DNA from: Prevotella sp. | GTDB lineage: Bacteria > Bacteroidota > Bacteroidia > Bacteroidales > Bacteroidaceae | Direction of reading: 5' to 3' | Assembly (NCBI GenBank): GCA_015060535.1 | Contig: SUYH01000002.1 | Location: 124,001 to 188,000, forward strand | DNA: 64,000 bases | Shown: positions 36,723 through 45,383 of the stretch, piece after piece | How the letters are laid out: each line of letters opens with the position of its first letter | Position numbering within the stretch: the first letter of the stretch is position 1 | Notes under the pieces: generated by a model | Databases searched by the model: none | What the model was told of the DNA's origin: nothing | What the model saw: the letters and a program-made list of their open reading frames with translations, nothing else | Program-made: the position numbers and the translations under genes

Positions 36723-36959
36723 TTATTTTGCGTTCTCCTCGATGTAAGCGATAGCGTCGCCAACAGTACCAATCTTCTCAGCCTTGTCGTCGGGGATAGA
36801 GATACCGAACTCCTTCTCGAACTCCATGATGAGCTCTACGGTATCCAGTGAGTCAGCACCGAGATCGTTAGTGAAACTTGCTTCGGGCTTAACCTCTGCT
36901 TCATCAACACCGAGTTTGTCTACGATAATAGCCTTTACTTTGCTTTCAATTTCTGACAT
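36723..36959 (-). CDS. acpP: Acyl carrier protein
   Basis: A 78-residue ACP from the ATG at 36959 ([11 protein letters not shown]). Ser37 in [11 protein letters not shown] is the phosphopantetheine attachment site. It carries growing fatty acids between enzymes. An in-frame ATG at 37037 lies inside the promoter and is rejected. Acidic composition and length are typical. Confidence 0.97.
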   Translation of the reverse strand: MSEIESKVKAIIVDKLGVDEAEVKPEASFTNDLGADSLDTVELIMEFEKEFGISIPDDKAEKIGTVGDAIAYIEENAK

Positions 36960-37034
36960 AATTTCTTTCTTTAAAATGTTAATAATTGATTTCTTTATTC
37001 TGAAAACTTCACAATATGTGTCGCTTAGCGGGTG

Positions 37035-37066
37035 CAAAGTAACACATTTTTATTGACTTACGCAAA
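37035..37066 (-). promoter_or_regulatory. Promoter of acpP-fabF-rnc
   Basis: Minus strand TTTG (complement of 37063-37066), a 20-base spacer and TTACTTTG (complement of 37035-37042), one mismatch from the -7 consensus. Confidence 0.6.
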
Positions 37067-37107
37067 TTTTATGGGTAAAAAAACACTCTTTCTTGCACAA
37101 ACACCTA

Positions 37108-38112
37108 TCAGTTGTGCAACTTTTCGCGCCTCAAAGGGTAGTGATTTCGCAAAAATTCAAAGTTTGAAGGATGATCTTTTAACTTTTGACTGTCCTCCAT
37201 CGGGTTATAATAGTCGAGTGGACTGCCTGTATCCTGAAAAACGGCAGGCAACGATGGGGCAGATATCTTTCCTGGATGAGGAAGACCGAAATGTTGACAT
37301 AAAGCATCTATCACCATATTGTCTGCATTCACCTTACCATCAGCAGAATAGCCGGCAATATGGGGTGTACCTATGAAAACACGTTGTAACAGTTCCAAAT
37401 TAAGGTGAGGCTCGTTTTCCCAGACATCAATGACAGCATCCTTCACCCTACCCGACAGTAGTGCTTGAAGCAAAGCCTCGTTGTCGACCACCTCACCTCG
37501 ACTGGTATTTATTATATAAGGTACGCGCGCCAAACGATGGAAGAAAGACTCATCGCCCAAATGGTAGGTAGCATATTGGCCGTCACGTGTCAAGGGTACA
37601 TGGAAGGTAATCACATCAGCCTCGCGCTCTATCACATCCATAGCAACGAAATCAGCATGGCCCAAGGGTGGGTCGCAAACCAGAACACGCATGCCCAGTC
37701 GCTCACCAACGGCCTTTACCTTAGAACCCACATGACCACAACCCACAATACCCAAGGTAGACTGCCGTAGGTCAAGTCCCTTCAGCTGTTCCAATAACAA
37801 AAGGGAACACTCCAGATATTGCGCTACGGAACCCGAGTTGCATCCTGGACAATTGGTCCAGCGGATGCCCGCTTGCTGCATATAATCGACATCGATATGG
37901 TCAAAACCAATCGTTGCGGTAGCCACCAACTGCACACGGCTTCCTGCCAACAGCTGCTCATCACAGCGCGTTCGAGTACGGACAACGAGTGCATCAGCAT
38001 CTTTCACGTCGGCAGCACTGATAGCTCCACCGGGGAGGGCCACCAATTCGTCAGCCAATAAGGCCAGTTTCTCACGAATATAAGGAATCTTATCGTCAAT
38101 AACTATCTTCAT
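37108..38112 (-). CDS. pdxB: Erythronate-4-phosphate dehydrogenase
   Basis: A 334-residue D-2-hydroxyacid dehydrogenase from the ATG at 38112 (MKIVIDDKIPYI); an ATG four codons upstream is less likely. The NAD site GIVGCGHVGSKV and catalytic Arg (NTSRGEVVD), Glu (VWENEPHL) and His (GTPHIAGYS) are intact. PdxB makes a precursor of pyridoxal 5'-phosphate. The PdxB-type C-terminal domain is present but fairly short. Divergent from the DUF4254 gene. Confidence 0.93.
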   Translation of the reverse strand: MKIVIDDKIPYIREKLALLADELVALPGGAISAADVKDADALVVRTRTRCDEQLLAGSRVQLVATATIGFDHIDVDYMQQAGIRWTNCPGCNSGSVAQYLECSLLLLEQLKGLDLRQSTLGIVGCGHVGSKVKAVGERLGMRVLVCDPPLGHADFVAMDVIEREADVITFHVPLTRDGQYATYHLGDESFFHRLARVPYIINTSRGEVVDNEALLQALLSGRVKDAVIDVWENEPHLNLELLQRVFIGTPHIAGYSADGKVNADNMVIDALCQHFGLPHPGKISAPSLPAVFQDTGSPLDYYNPMEDSQKLKDHPSNFEFLRNHYPLRREKLHN

Positions 38113-38182
38113 AACCAGTTGCAAAGTTACAAATAATATTTAAATTATGAACGCAGAATGGTGAATTATAAATTATTTATTG

Positions 38183-38190
38183 TATCTTTG
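38183..38190 (+). promoter_or_regulatory. -7 box of the DUF4254-glycosyltransferase pair
   Basis: TATCTTTG, 30 bases before the ATG at 38218. The -33 box is not clear. Confidence 0.5.
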
Positions 38191-38217
38191 CAGCAAATCA
38201 AATTATAACTAGAGAAT

Positions 38218-38820
38218 ATGTCATTTACTAAAAAAGCCAATAAGGTATTTGGACAAGCCATTCGTGACTATCATCTGAAAGACGATGTGGACACACCTAT
38301 CAACAACCCTTATGATCATGATTCTATCGAATATGGACTCTATCAGAAGTGCTGGATTGATACTGTACAATGGCATCTGGAAGACATCATCCGCGATCCG
38401 CACATCAACCCTACCGAGGCTTTAGGGCTAAAACGTCGCATTGACCGCTCTAATCAGGACCGTACTGACTTGGTGGAAGAGATTGACAGTTATTTCCGCC
38501 ATCTATATGCTGGGGTGAAGATTCAGCCTGAGGCTCGTCTGAACACAGAGAGTCCTGCATGGGCCATTGACCGCCTGAGCATTCTGGCCCTGAAGATATG
38601 GCATATGAGGGAGCAGACGGAGCGCAAGGATGCCGATGCAGCACATATCGCTAAATGCAAAGACAAGCTGGACGTGCTGATAGAACAGCAGAAAGACCTC
38701 TCGACAGCTATCGACCAGCTGTTGGAGGATATTGAAGCAGGTCGTAAATATATGAAGGTATATCGACAGATGAAGATGTACAACGACCCCGCCACCAATC
38801 CTATCTTATATAAGAAGTGA
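38218..38820 (+). CDS. DUF4254 protein
   Basis: A 200-residue, all-helical, soluble protein of the DUF4254 family: NNPYDHDSIEYGLYQKCWIDTVQWHLEDIIRDP is the hallmark N-terminal region and RRIDRSNQDRTDLVEEID follows. The family occurs next to LPS glycosyltransferases in Bacteroidetes, as here (the glycosyltransferase 9 gene starts 19 bases on), so a role in lipopolysaccharide assembly is inferred. No catalytic residues are known. Confidence 0.85.
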   Translation: MSFTKKANKVFGQAIRDYHLKDDVDTPINNPYDHDSIEYGLYQKCWIDTVQWHLEDIIRDPHINPTEALGLKRRIDRSNQDRTDLVEEIDSYFRHLYAGVKIQPEARLNTESPAWAIDRLSILALKIWHMREQTERKDADAAHIAKCKDKLDVLIEQQKDLSTAIDQLLEDIEAGRKYMKVYRQMKMYNDPATNPILYKK

Positions 38821-38839
38821 GTGGTGAGGAAATAGAGGT

Positions 38840-39898
38840 ATGAGAAAAGAGCACATACTCGTCATCCGTTTTTCCGCTATGGGCGATGTGGCTATGGTAG
38901 TACCTGTGGTGTACTCGTTGGCGATGCAGTATCCACATGTCCGTATCACGGTGTTGAGCCGTGCCTTCGCCCGTCCGCTGTTTGAGGATCTGGCTCCTAA
39001 CGTCAATTTCATGGTAGCCGATCTGAAACATGAGTATCATGGCATCAAGGGACTCAATGCCCTCTACCGTCGTTTGGCTGCCAAGCAGTTTACGGCAGTT
39101 GCCGACCTGCATAACGTGCTGCGCTCGGAATATCTGCGCTTCCGATTTAATGTAGGCCATTATAAAGTAGCCCACATCAATAAGCATCGCAAGGGTCGCC
39201 GCCGCATCACCAAATCATCCAAGAAGCAGCTGCAGCAACAGCCTACCTCATTCCAGAACTATGCTGAGGTATTCCGTCGATTGGGTTATCCTGTGGACAT
39301 CAACTTCAAGAGTATCTTCCCTGAGCAGGAAGGAGGCAACTTGAACATGTTACCCAAGGGCATCAATGTCAAAAACTCCTTTGAGCAATGGATTGGCATC
39401 GCCCCCTTTGCTGCCCACGAAGGCAAGGTTTATCCTCCCCACCTGATGCACCAGGTGATAGAACAGCTGATAGCCAAGTACCCCAAGGCGCGCTTCTTCC
39501 TCTTTGGACGGGGCCAGCAGGAAGATGAATACTTCAAGGAGTGGTGCCAGAAGCACTCTGCGTGCGTCAATGTGGGCCATCACTTGGAGTCGCTACACCA
39601 AGAGCTCATCCTGATGAGCCATCTTAACCTCATGATTTCGATGGATTCGTCGAATATGCATCTGGCCTCGCTAACAGGTACTCCCGTCATAAGCATATGG
39701 GGAGCCACTCATCCCTATGCCGGATTCTTAGGATGGGGACAGACGGAGGCCAACATCATCCAGACAGACCTGGAGTGCCGTCCGTGTAGCATCTACGGAC
39801 AGAAGCCTTGTCGTCGAGGCGACTATGCCTGTATGAACAATATTGCACCTGAGACTATCATAGAAAAAGTAGAACACATACTTTCCATTACTAACTAA
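38840..39898 (+). CDS. Glycosyltransferase family 9 (heptosyltransferase-like)
   Basis: A 352-residue GT9 protein. ILVIRFSAMGDVAMVVPVVYSL is the usual N-terminus, IGIAPFAAHEGKVYPP the central nucleotide-binding segment and ISMDSSNMHLASLTGTPVISIWGATHP the donor-binding loop. GT9 enzymes add heptose or a related sugar to the LPS core in the cytoplasm. The extra NIIQTDLECRPCSIYGQKPC segment resembles WaaF-type C-termini. Follows DUF4254 closely. Confidence 0.9.
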   Translation: MRKEHILVIRFSAMGDVAMVVPVVYSLAMQYPHVRITVLSRAFARPLFEDLAPNVNFMVADLKHEYHGIKGLNALYRRLAAKQFTAVADLHNVLRSEYLRFRFNVGHYKVAHINKHRKGRRRITKSSKKQLQQQPTSFQNYAEVFRRLGYPVDINFKSIFPEQEGGNLNMLPKGINVKNSFEQWIGIAPFAAHEGKVYPPHLMHQVIEQLIAKYPKARFFLFGRGQQEDEYFKEWCQKHSACVNVGHHLESLHQELILMSHLNLMISMDSSNMHLASLTGTPVISIWGATHPYAGFLGWGQTEANIIQTDLECRPCSIYGQKPCRRGDYACMNNIAPETIIEKVEHILSITN

Positions 39899-39913
39899 AA
39901 AATGCTTAAGATT

Positions 39914-40075
39914 ATGAAAAAGTACATTTGCGACACATGTGGTTATGTTTATGATCCAGAAGTAGGCGATCCCGATAGCGGTATCGCTCCCGGAACAGCG
40001 TTTGAAGACATCCCCGAGGATTGGGTATGCCCCATCTGCGGTGTTGGTAAGGACGACTTCTCTGTAGAAGAGTAA
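39914..40075 (+). CDS. Rubredoxin
   Basis: A 53-residue gene. The ATG at 39914 gives [18 protein letters not shown], the exact rubredoxin start; an ATG at 39902 would add four residues. The two knuckles CDTCGYVY and [11 protein letters not shown] bind one iron. Conserved [15 protein letters not shown] lies between them. Rubredoxin carries single electrons, often to superoxide- or peroxide-reducing enzymes in anaerobes. It starts 16 bases after the glycosyltransferase stop and ends at a strong terminator. Confidence 0.97.
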   Translation: MKKYICDTCGYVYDPEVGDPDSGIAPGTAFEDIPEDWVCPICGVGKDDFSVEE

Positions 40076-40082
40076 ACACCAG

Positions 40083-40126
40083 AAAGAAAGCGGAACTTCA
40101 AGGCTGAGGTTCCGCTTTCTTTTTTT
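40083..40126 (+). terminator. Rho-independent terminator after rubredoxin
   Basis: GAAAGCGGAAC (40086-40096) and GTTCCGCTTTC (40109-40119) form an 11-bp stem, followed by a run of T. An A-run on the other side lets it act on minus-strand transcripts as well. Confidence 0.9.
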
Positions 40127-40138
40127 GCTGTTGTCTAC

Positions 40139-41287
40139 TTATCTCTTCCGCAACTTATCGACCACCAAGGCTATGGCTCCGTCGCCTGTCACGTTGCAGG
40201 CCGTGCCAAATGAGTCGAGAGCGATGTAGAGAGCTATCATGAGGGCTTGCTGGTCGCTGTCGAACCCCAGAATGCTGGCCAGCGGAGCCAGTGCTGCCAT
40301 GATGCTTCCTCCAGGAACACCAGGGGCTGCCACCAGGACAACGCATAGCATTAGGATGAACTGCAGGAAGGTGCCCAGATCAGAAGGCATCCCGTTGAGG
40401 AGACAGATGGCTAGCGCACATGACGTAATCTTCATTACTGATCCAGACATATGGATAGTAGCACACAGCGGCACCACAAAGCCCGCAATGCCCTCAGACA
40501 CCCCGTTCTTCAGCGTCTGTCGAAGCGTCACAGGTATCGTTGCTGCCGAACTGCTGGTACCCAGTGCCGTCATGTAGGCGGGCAGCATGGTCCAGAGTAG
40601 GCGGAACGGATTGCGATGCACCACAGCACCGGCCAACAAGAACTGGTAGAGCAGGATAAACAGGTGGAGGACGAAGATGACCACGATGACTCGCGCAAAG
40701 ATGGACATGATGCTCCACACCTGGCCTGAATAGGTCATTGTCAGGAAGATACCAAAGATATAGAGGGGCAGCAATGGGATAATCAGGTGGCCGATAGTCT
40801 TCGACACCACTTCCTTGAACTCTACTGCTATGGCTTTTAGAGTGGGCAACTCGCCATAGGCAATGCAGATACCTAGGATAAACGAGAAGAGCAAAGCCGA
40901 CATGATATCCAGTATCGGGGGGATCTGCAATTGGAAATAGGGTCCTAGCGCTTGTGGCGTCTCGGGCAGGGCAGACGCCATGGTCTGCCCCAGCATAGAA
41001 GGAAACAAGGCTTGACCTGTGGTATACGACAGCAGACCACAGAACACCGTATCCAGATAGGCTATACCGACAGTCATCAATAGCAGTTTGCCCGCCTGGC
41101 TGCCTATCTCGCCTATAGCCGATGTGATCAGTCCCACAATAATAATAGGTATCAGAAAACCCAACAGCTGGCTGAACAAGGCGTTGAAAGTCACAAACAC
41201 ACGAACCAACTCCTCATTCAGGAACTGTCCGAAGACGATACCCAGCACGATGGCTATCAATATGCGCGGAAGCAAACCTATCTTCAT
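40139..41287 (-). CDS. Dicarboxylate/amino acid:cation symporter (DAACS family)
   Basis: A 382-residue membrane protein with about eight membrane helices and the DAACS re-entrant loops: the serine-rich TALGTSSSAATIPVT motif (HP1) and VPGGSIMAALAPLASILG (HP2) are visible. The final helix has the conserved GTACNVTGDGA segment with its Asp. Members import glutamate, aspartate, dicarboxylates or serine with sodium or protons. It precedes alanine dehydrogenase in reverse order, with a 13-base gap. Confidence 0.88.
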   Translation of the reverse strand: MKIGLLPRILIAIVLGIVFGQFLNEELVRVFVTFNALFSQLLGFLIPIIIVGLITSAIGEIGSQAGKLLLMTVGIAYLDTVFCGLLSYTTGQALFPSMLGQTMASALPETPQALGPYFQLQIPPILDIMSALLFSFILGICIAYGELPTLKAIAVEFKEVVSKTIGHLIIPLLPLYIFGIFLTMTYSGQVWSIMSIFARVIVVIFVLHLFILLYQFLLAGAVVHRNPFRLLWTMLPAYMTALGTSSSAATIPVTLRQTLKNGVSEGIAGFVVPLCATIHMSGSVMKITSCALAICLLNGMPSDLGTFLQFILMLCVVLVAAPGVPGGSIMAALAPLASILGFDSDQQALMIALYIALDSFGTACNVTGDGAIALVVDKLRKR

Positions 41288-41300
41288 CTGAACCTCCAGT

Positions 41301-42407
41301 TTACAGGGGTAATGGTGTATAGTCCAGTCCCCACACCTTTGCTACAGCTTCATAGGTACACTTACCATCCACCATGTTGACACCACGAGCCAGCGACTGG
41401 TCGTCACGACAAGCCTGCTGCCATCCCTTGTCAGCCAGAGCGATGGCATAGCGAAGTGTGGCATTGGTCAGGGCAATGGTCGATGTGTTAGGTACTGCCC
41501 CTGGAATGTTAGCTACCGCATAATGCACGATACCATCCACCTCATAGACGGGATCGCTATGCGTAGTGGGGTGCGAAGTCTCGAAACAACCTCCTTGGTC
41601 GATGGCTACATCGACGAGCACCGAACCTTTCTCCATCAGCTGCAGCATGTCTTTAGTGATGAGCTTGGGTGCTGCATCGCCAGGAATCAGCACAGAGCCG
41701 ATGACCACATCAGTTGTGGGCAACTCCTGACAGATGTTATGTTTCGATGAAAAGAGCGTATGCACATTGGCAGGCAGTTCGGCAGCCAACTGCTTCAGTC
41801 GTGGCAGAGAGACATCGGTAATAGTCACCTCAGCACCCATGCCAGCAGCAATACGCGCTGCGGCCTCACCTACCGTTCCACCGCCCAGTACCAAGACACG
41901 GGCTGGTTTTACTCCAGGCACACCAGCCATCAGCTTACCCTTTCCGCCTTTTGTCTTCTGCAGATAGTAGGCTGCATTCTGCGTAGCCATTCGGCCTGCC
42001 ACCTCACTCATCGGTATCAGCAAAGGCAAGGAGCGGTCGTCGCGCTCTACTGTTTCGTAGGCTATGCAGACAGCACCACTCTTCAGCATGGCATGCGTCA
42101 GTTCCTCTTCGCAGGCAAAATGGAAATAGGTGAATACCACCTGGCCTTTGCGCACCAGCGAGTATTCTGGCTCGATGGGCTCCTTCACCTTGACTATCAT
42201 GTCAGCCTGCGCATAGACATCCTCGATGGCAGGCACAATCTGGGCGCCCACCTTCTGATAGGCCTCATCGCTGAAGCCACTACCCTCGCCTGCCGTATGC
42301 TGCACCAGCACCTGATGGCCTCGGCGTATCAACTCGGCAACACCCGAAGGGGTCATGCCCACTCTGTTCTCGCTGTTTTTTATCTCCTTGGGAACTCCTA
42401 CTTTCAT
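41301..42407 (-). CDS. ald: Alanine dehydrogenase
   Basis: A 368-residue NAD-dependent alanine dehydrogenase. The N-terminal KEIKNSENRVGMTP, the catalytic Lys/His region (VKVKEPIEPEYSLVRKGQVVFTYFHFA), the NAD site VLVLGGGTVGEAAARIA and the C-terminal HYAVANIPGAVPNTSTIAL block match Ald. It interconverts alanine with pyruvate and ammonia. Its partner downstream, the symporter, starts 13 bases past the stop, so uptake and breakdown of amino acids may be coupled. Confidence 0.95.
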   Translation of the reverse strand: MKVGVPKEIKNSENRVGMTPSGVAELIRRGHQVLVQHTAGEGSGFSDEAYQKVGAQIVPAIEDVYAQADMIVKVKEPIEPEYSLVRKGQVVFTYFHFACEEELTHAMLKSGAVCIAYETVERDDRSLPLLIPMSEVAGRMATQNAAYYLQKTKGGKGKLMAGVPGVKPARVLVLGGGTVGEAAARIAAGMGAEVTITDVSLPRLKQLAAELPANVHTLFSSKHNICQELPTTDVVIGSVLIPGDAAPKLITKDMLQLMEKGSVLVDVAIDQGGCFETSHPTTHSDPVYEVDGIVHYAVANIPGAVPNTSTIALTNATLRYAIALADKGWQQACRDDQSLARGVNMVDGKCTYEAVAKVWGLDYTPLPL

Positions 42408-42445
42408 TATCTTCAGCTTTTAGTTATTAAACAATAGTTTCTCTT

Positions 42446-43153
42446 TTAGTCTTTCAACGAATAGGTAACGGTAGTCACGACACGTACCTTTTTAATATAG
42501 GGCGTGTTATCGTCGCGATTATCGATAGAGAACTGGCCTTGGTCGGCACTGATGATCTTGTCGAGCTTGGAATGTGAGTTCTCTGCAAACTGCTGGGCAG
42601 TCTTCTCTGCATTCTGAATGGCTTCCTGCATCATCTTTGGCTTCATCTCCTTAAAGGCTACAAACTCATACTTCACTGGGTTCTCATAGCCGCCATCGAC
42701 GATGGCTACGCCCTCTTTGAGCAGGTCGCCCTGGCGTGCCAGAATGCCACGAACCTCTTTCACGTGTGAGGAAGTGAGCGTGATGACCGAGGTGATGATA
42801 TAGCGATAAGCCTTGTTATTATCGGCATACTCGCGGGCCTTAAGGTCTACCACCTGAGGCGCATTCTCCGTCAGCTCGTCTTCCTTGATGCCATTGCGCA
42901 GGAGAAAAGCCTTAATCTTCTGCTGCGTCACAGCTACGCGTTCGTACAACTCCGGCAAGTCGTTGCCAACCTCTTTCGATACGATAGGCCACGTCACTTT
43001 ATCGGCAGGCACCTCCATCTCGGCAAGTCCCTTCACATTGACTCTACGGTCTTTGTTGGCAAAGTCGTCGATACCTGCCTTAATGAACCATCCAAGACAA
43101 ACTATTGCTAGCGCCATGATGGTCGCTGCATTGACAATACGATAATCTTTCAT
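42446..43153 (-). CDS. SIMPL (DUF541) domain envelope protein
   Basis: A 235-residue protein with an N-terminal membrane helix (about 8-27) that anchors it in the inner membrane with the rest outside. The SIMPL domain is recognisable: [22 protein letters not shown] at the start, [16 protein letters not shown] and the C-terminal [12 protein letters not shown]. The family is found in oxidative or envelope stress settings, with no known activity. The next gene upstream is the M3 peptidase, 33 bases away. Confidence 0.85.
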   Translation of the reverse strand: MKDYRIVNAATIMALAIVCLGWFIKAGIDDFANKDRRVNVKGLAEMEVPADKVTWPIVSKEVGNDLPELYERVAVTQQKIKAFLLRNGIKEDELTENAPQVVDLKAREYADNNKAYRYIITSVITLTSSHVKEVRGILARQGDLLKEGVAIVDGGYENPVKYEFVAFKEMKPKMMQEAIQNAEKTAQQFAENSHSKLDKIISADQGQFSIDNRDDNTPYIKKVRVVTTVTYSLKD

Positions 43154-43186
43154 AAGCTTATATTCTTTTGATGATTTTTCAGTATT

Positions 43187-45316
43187 TTACAATCCTCTGG
43201 CTTTAAGCAGGCTGGAGGCATCGGGTTGCTCCATGCCCGTGAAGTCGGTAAACATCTGCATGAGGTCGCCCGTATTACCACGACTCAATATCTTGTCGCG
43301 CATCGCCTGACCTGTCTCAGGCTTCAGGGCACCACGCTGGGCAAAGACATCAGCTATATTGACAGCCAGCACCTCGGTCCAGAGGTAGCTGTAGTAGCCT
43401 GCCGCATAGCCGCTACCCCAGACATGGTTGAAGTAGCTGGTAGAGTAACGGGGAGGTATCTGGGCATCAAGCAGTCCTACCTGACTCAAAGCCTCTTGCT
43501 CGAAAGCAGGAGCCTGGTCGGCAGTAGGAATCTTGTCGCTGGGCAACATGTGCCAAGCCATATCAATACAGGTCGCTGCCAAGTTCTCACCAAGGGCATA
43601 AGCAGTCTGGAAATTGATGCTCTTCAGCATACGCTCCTTCAGTTCGGCAGGCATGGGCTCACCGGTCTTGTAATGCTGGGCGTAATGGTCGAAGATTTCA
43701 GGGATAGAGGCAAACGACTCGTTGAACTGCGACGGCATCTCCACAAAGTCGCGAGCCACACTGGTACCGCTGAGCTTGTTGTACTGACAGTCAGACAGCA
43801 TGCCATGAAGGGCGTGACCGAACTCATGGAACATCGTGGTTACCTCGTCCCAGGTGAGCAGCGAGGGCTGACCCTCTGGGGCCTTGGCATTATTGCATAC
43901 ATTAAAGATAATAGGCAGTTGCTGACGCTGTCGACTCTGTTTCTGAAAAGCATCCATCCACGCACCACCGCGTTTGGTGGGACGACGGAAGTAATCGCAA
44001 TAGAAGAGCGCCTTCTGCTTGCCATCCTTGTCGATGACTTCAAACACGCGCATGTCAGGATGATAGGTAGGAATATCGGTACGCTCCTTGAAAGTCAGGC
44101 CATACACGCGATGAGCGGCATAGAAGACACCGTTTACCAATACGCTGTCGACATTGAAGTATGGCTTGACCTCATCGTCAGAAATATCCAGCAACTGCTT
44201 CTTCATCTTAGCAGAATAGTAGAAGCGGTCGTAAGGCTGTAGCTGGAAGTCCTTACCTTCGGTCTGACGGGCAAAATCCTCAATGGCCTTGGTCTCAGCC
44301 TGCGCCTTCGGTGTGTATTGGCTAATCAGGTTCTTCAGGAAGGCATAGACTTGATCGGGTGTCTTGGCCATCGTCTTCTCCAGCGAATAGGAGGCATAGT
44401 TGGGATAACCCATAATCTCAGCCTGCTCGGCACGCAGCTTGGCTATCTCGACAACCAAAGGGAAGGTATTGTACTTGCCTGTGCCATCAGCACGATGGAC
44501 AGCGGCCTCGAATACTCGCTTGCGCAGTTCGCGATTGTCGAGACTGGCCAGCGGAGCCTGTTGGGTGGTATTGACAATAACGATGGCATAAGGTGCCTTG
44601 CCTCCCCTACTCTCTGCATCCTTGGCACATTGGGCAATATCAGCCTCTGAGAGTCCTGCCAAGTCCTCCTTCTTGTCAACCCATACCACAGCATTGTTGG
44701 TCGCATCGGGCAGCATGTCTCCCCACTGTTGCTGTAGGTCGGAGATGCGCATGTTGATTTCCTTCATGCGGGCCATCTTGTCGTCAGGCAGCAACGCGCC
44801 TTTACGAACGAAATCCTTGTAGATCTCCTCCAACAGCTTCTGGTCTTCGCCTTTTAATCTCTCATGCTCACGATCATAAACCTGGCGGATACGTTCGAAC
44901 AATGGCTTGTTGAACGAAATCTCATTTTCAAGTTCAGTCAGCATGGGCTGTACCTTCTTTTCTATATCGCCCAATTCTGGCGTCTTGTCGGCTTCCACCA
45001 AAGCAAAGAAGATGCGAGAGACACGATCGAGCATCCGCCCACTCTCCTCAAAGGCGAGGATGGTATTCTCGAAAGTGGCCGAATCCTTGTTCTCTACAAT
45101 CTGGGCTATCTCGTCGCGTTTCTGCTGAATGGCAGCCTCGAAGGCTGGCAGATAGTCAGAGGTCTGGATCTTACTAAAGTCGGGTGCACCAAACGGCAGG
45201 GTGCTCTCCTGAAGCAGCGGATTTTCACGCTGAGCATTGTTACAAGCAGTCAGTTGCATCATAGCGGTTAACAGCACAAGGGCCGAAATACTCCATTTAA
45301 ACAGTTTCTTCTTCAT
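43187..45316 (-). CDS. M3 family zinc metallopeptidase (Dcp-type peptidyl-dipeptidase)
   Basis: A 709-residue lipoprotein (lipobox LTAC at about 22-25). The catalytic motif TMFHEFGHALHGML is complete, with Glu in SFASIPEIFDHY-type downstream zinc ligand region. Dcp/OpdA enzymes trim C-terminal dipeptides or short peptides from 3-40-residue substrates. Lipid anchoring suggests action in the envelope. The family also contains oligopeptidase A; the size (about 690 residues) fits either. Confidence 0.92.
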   Translation of the reverse strand: MKKKLFKWSISALVLLTAMMQLTACNNAQRENPLLQESTLPFGAPDFSKIQTSDYLPAFEAAIQQKRDEIAQIVENKDSATFENTILAFEESGRMLDRVSRIFFALVEADKTPELGDIEKKVQPMLTELENEISFNKPLFERIRQVYDREHERLKGEDQKLLEEIYKDFVRKGALLPDDKMARMKEINMRISDLQQQWGDMLPDATNNAVVWVDKKEDLAGLSEADIAQCAKDAESRGGKAPYAIVIVNTTQQAPLASLDNRELRKRVFEAAVHRADGTGKYNTFPLVVEIAKLRAEQAEIMGYPNYASYSLEKTMAKTPDQVYAFLKNLISQYTPKAQAETKAIEDFARQTEGKDFQLQPYDRFYYSAKMKKQLLDISDDEVKPYFNVDSVLVNGVFYAAHRVYGLTFKERTDIPTYHPDMRVFEVIDKDGKQKALFYCDYFRRPTKRGGAWMDAFQKQSRQRQQLPIIFNVCNNAKAPEGQPSLLTWDEVTTMFHEFGHALHGMLSDCQYNKLSGTSVARDFVEMPSQFNESFASIPEIFDHYAQHYKTGEPMPAELKERMLKSINFQTAYALGENLAATCIDMAWHMLPSDKIPTADQAPAFEQEALSQVGLLDAQIPPRYSTSYFNHVWGSGYAAGYYSYLWTEVLAVNIADVFAQRGALKPETGQAMRDKILSRGNTGDLMQMFTDFTGMEQPDASSLLKARGL

Positions 45317-45367
45317 AGTTATATGTTATTATTGCGCAAATATACACATTTTTTTCGAAAATATTAC

Positions 45368-45375
45368 TATCTTTG
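45368..45375 (+). promoter_or_regulatory. -7 box almost touching the GH97 start codon
   Basis: TATCTTTG lies only 8 bases before the first ATG (45384). With the start of transcription expected about 7 bases downstream, the transcript should be leaderless or begin 2-11 bases before the start codon. Confidence 0.55.
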
Positions 45376-45383
45376 CAAAAAAG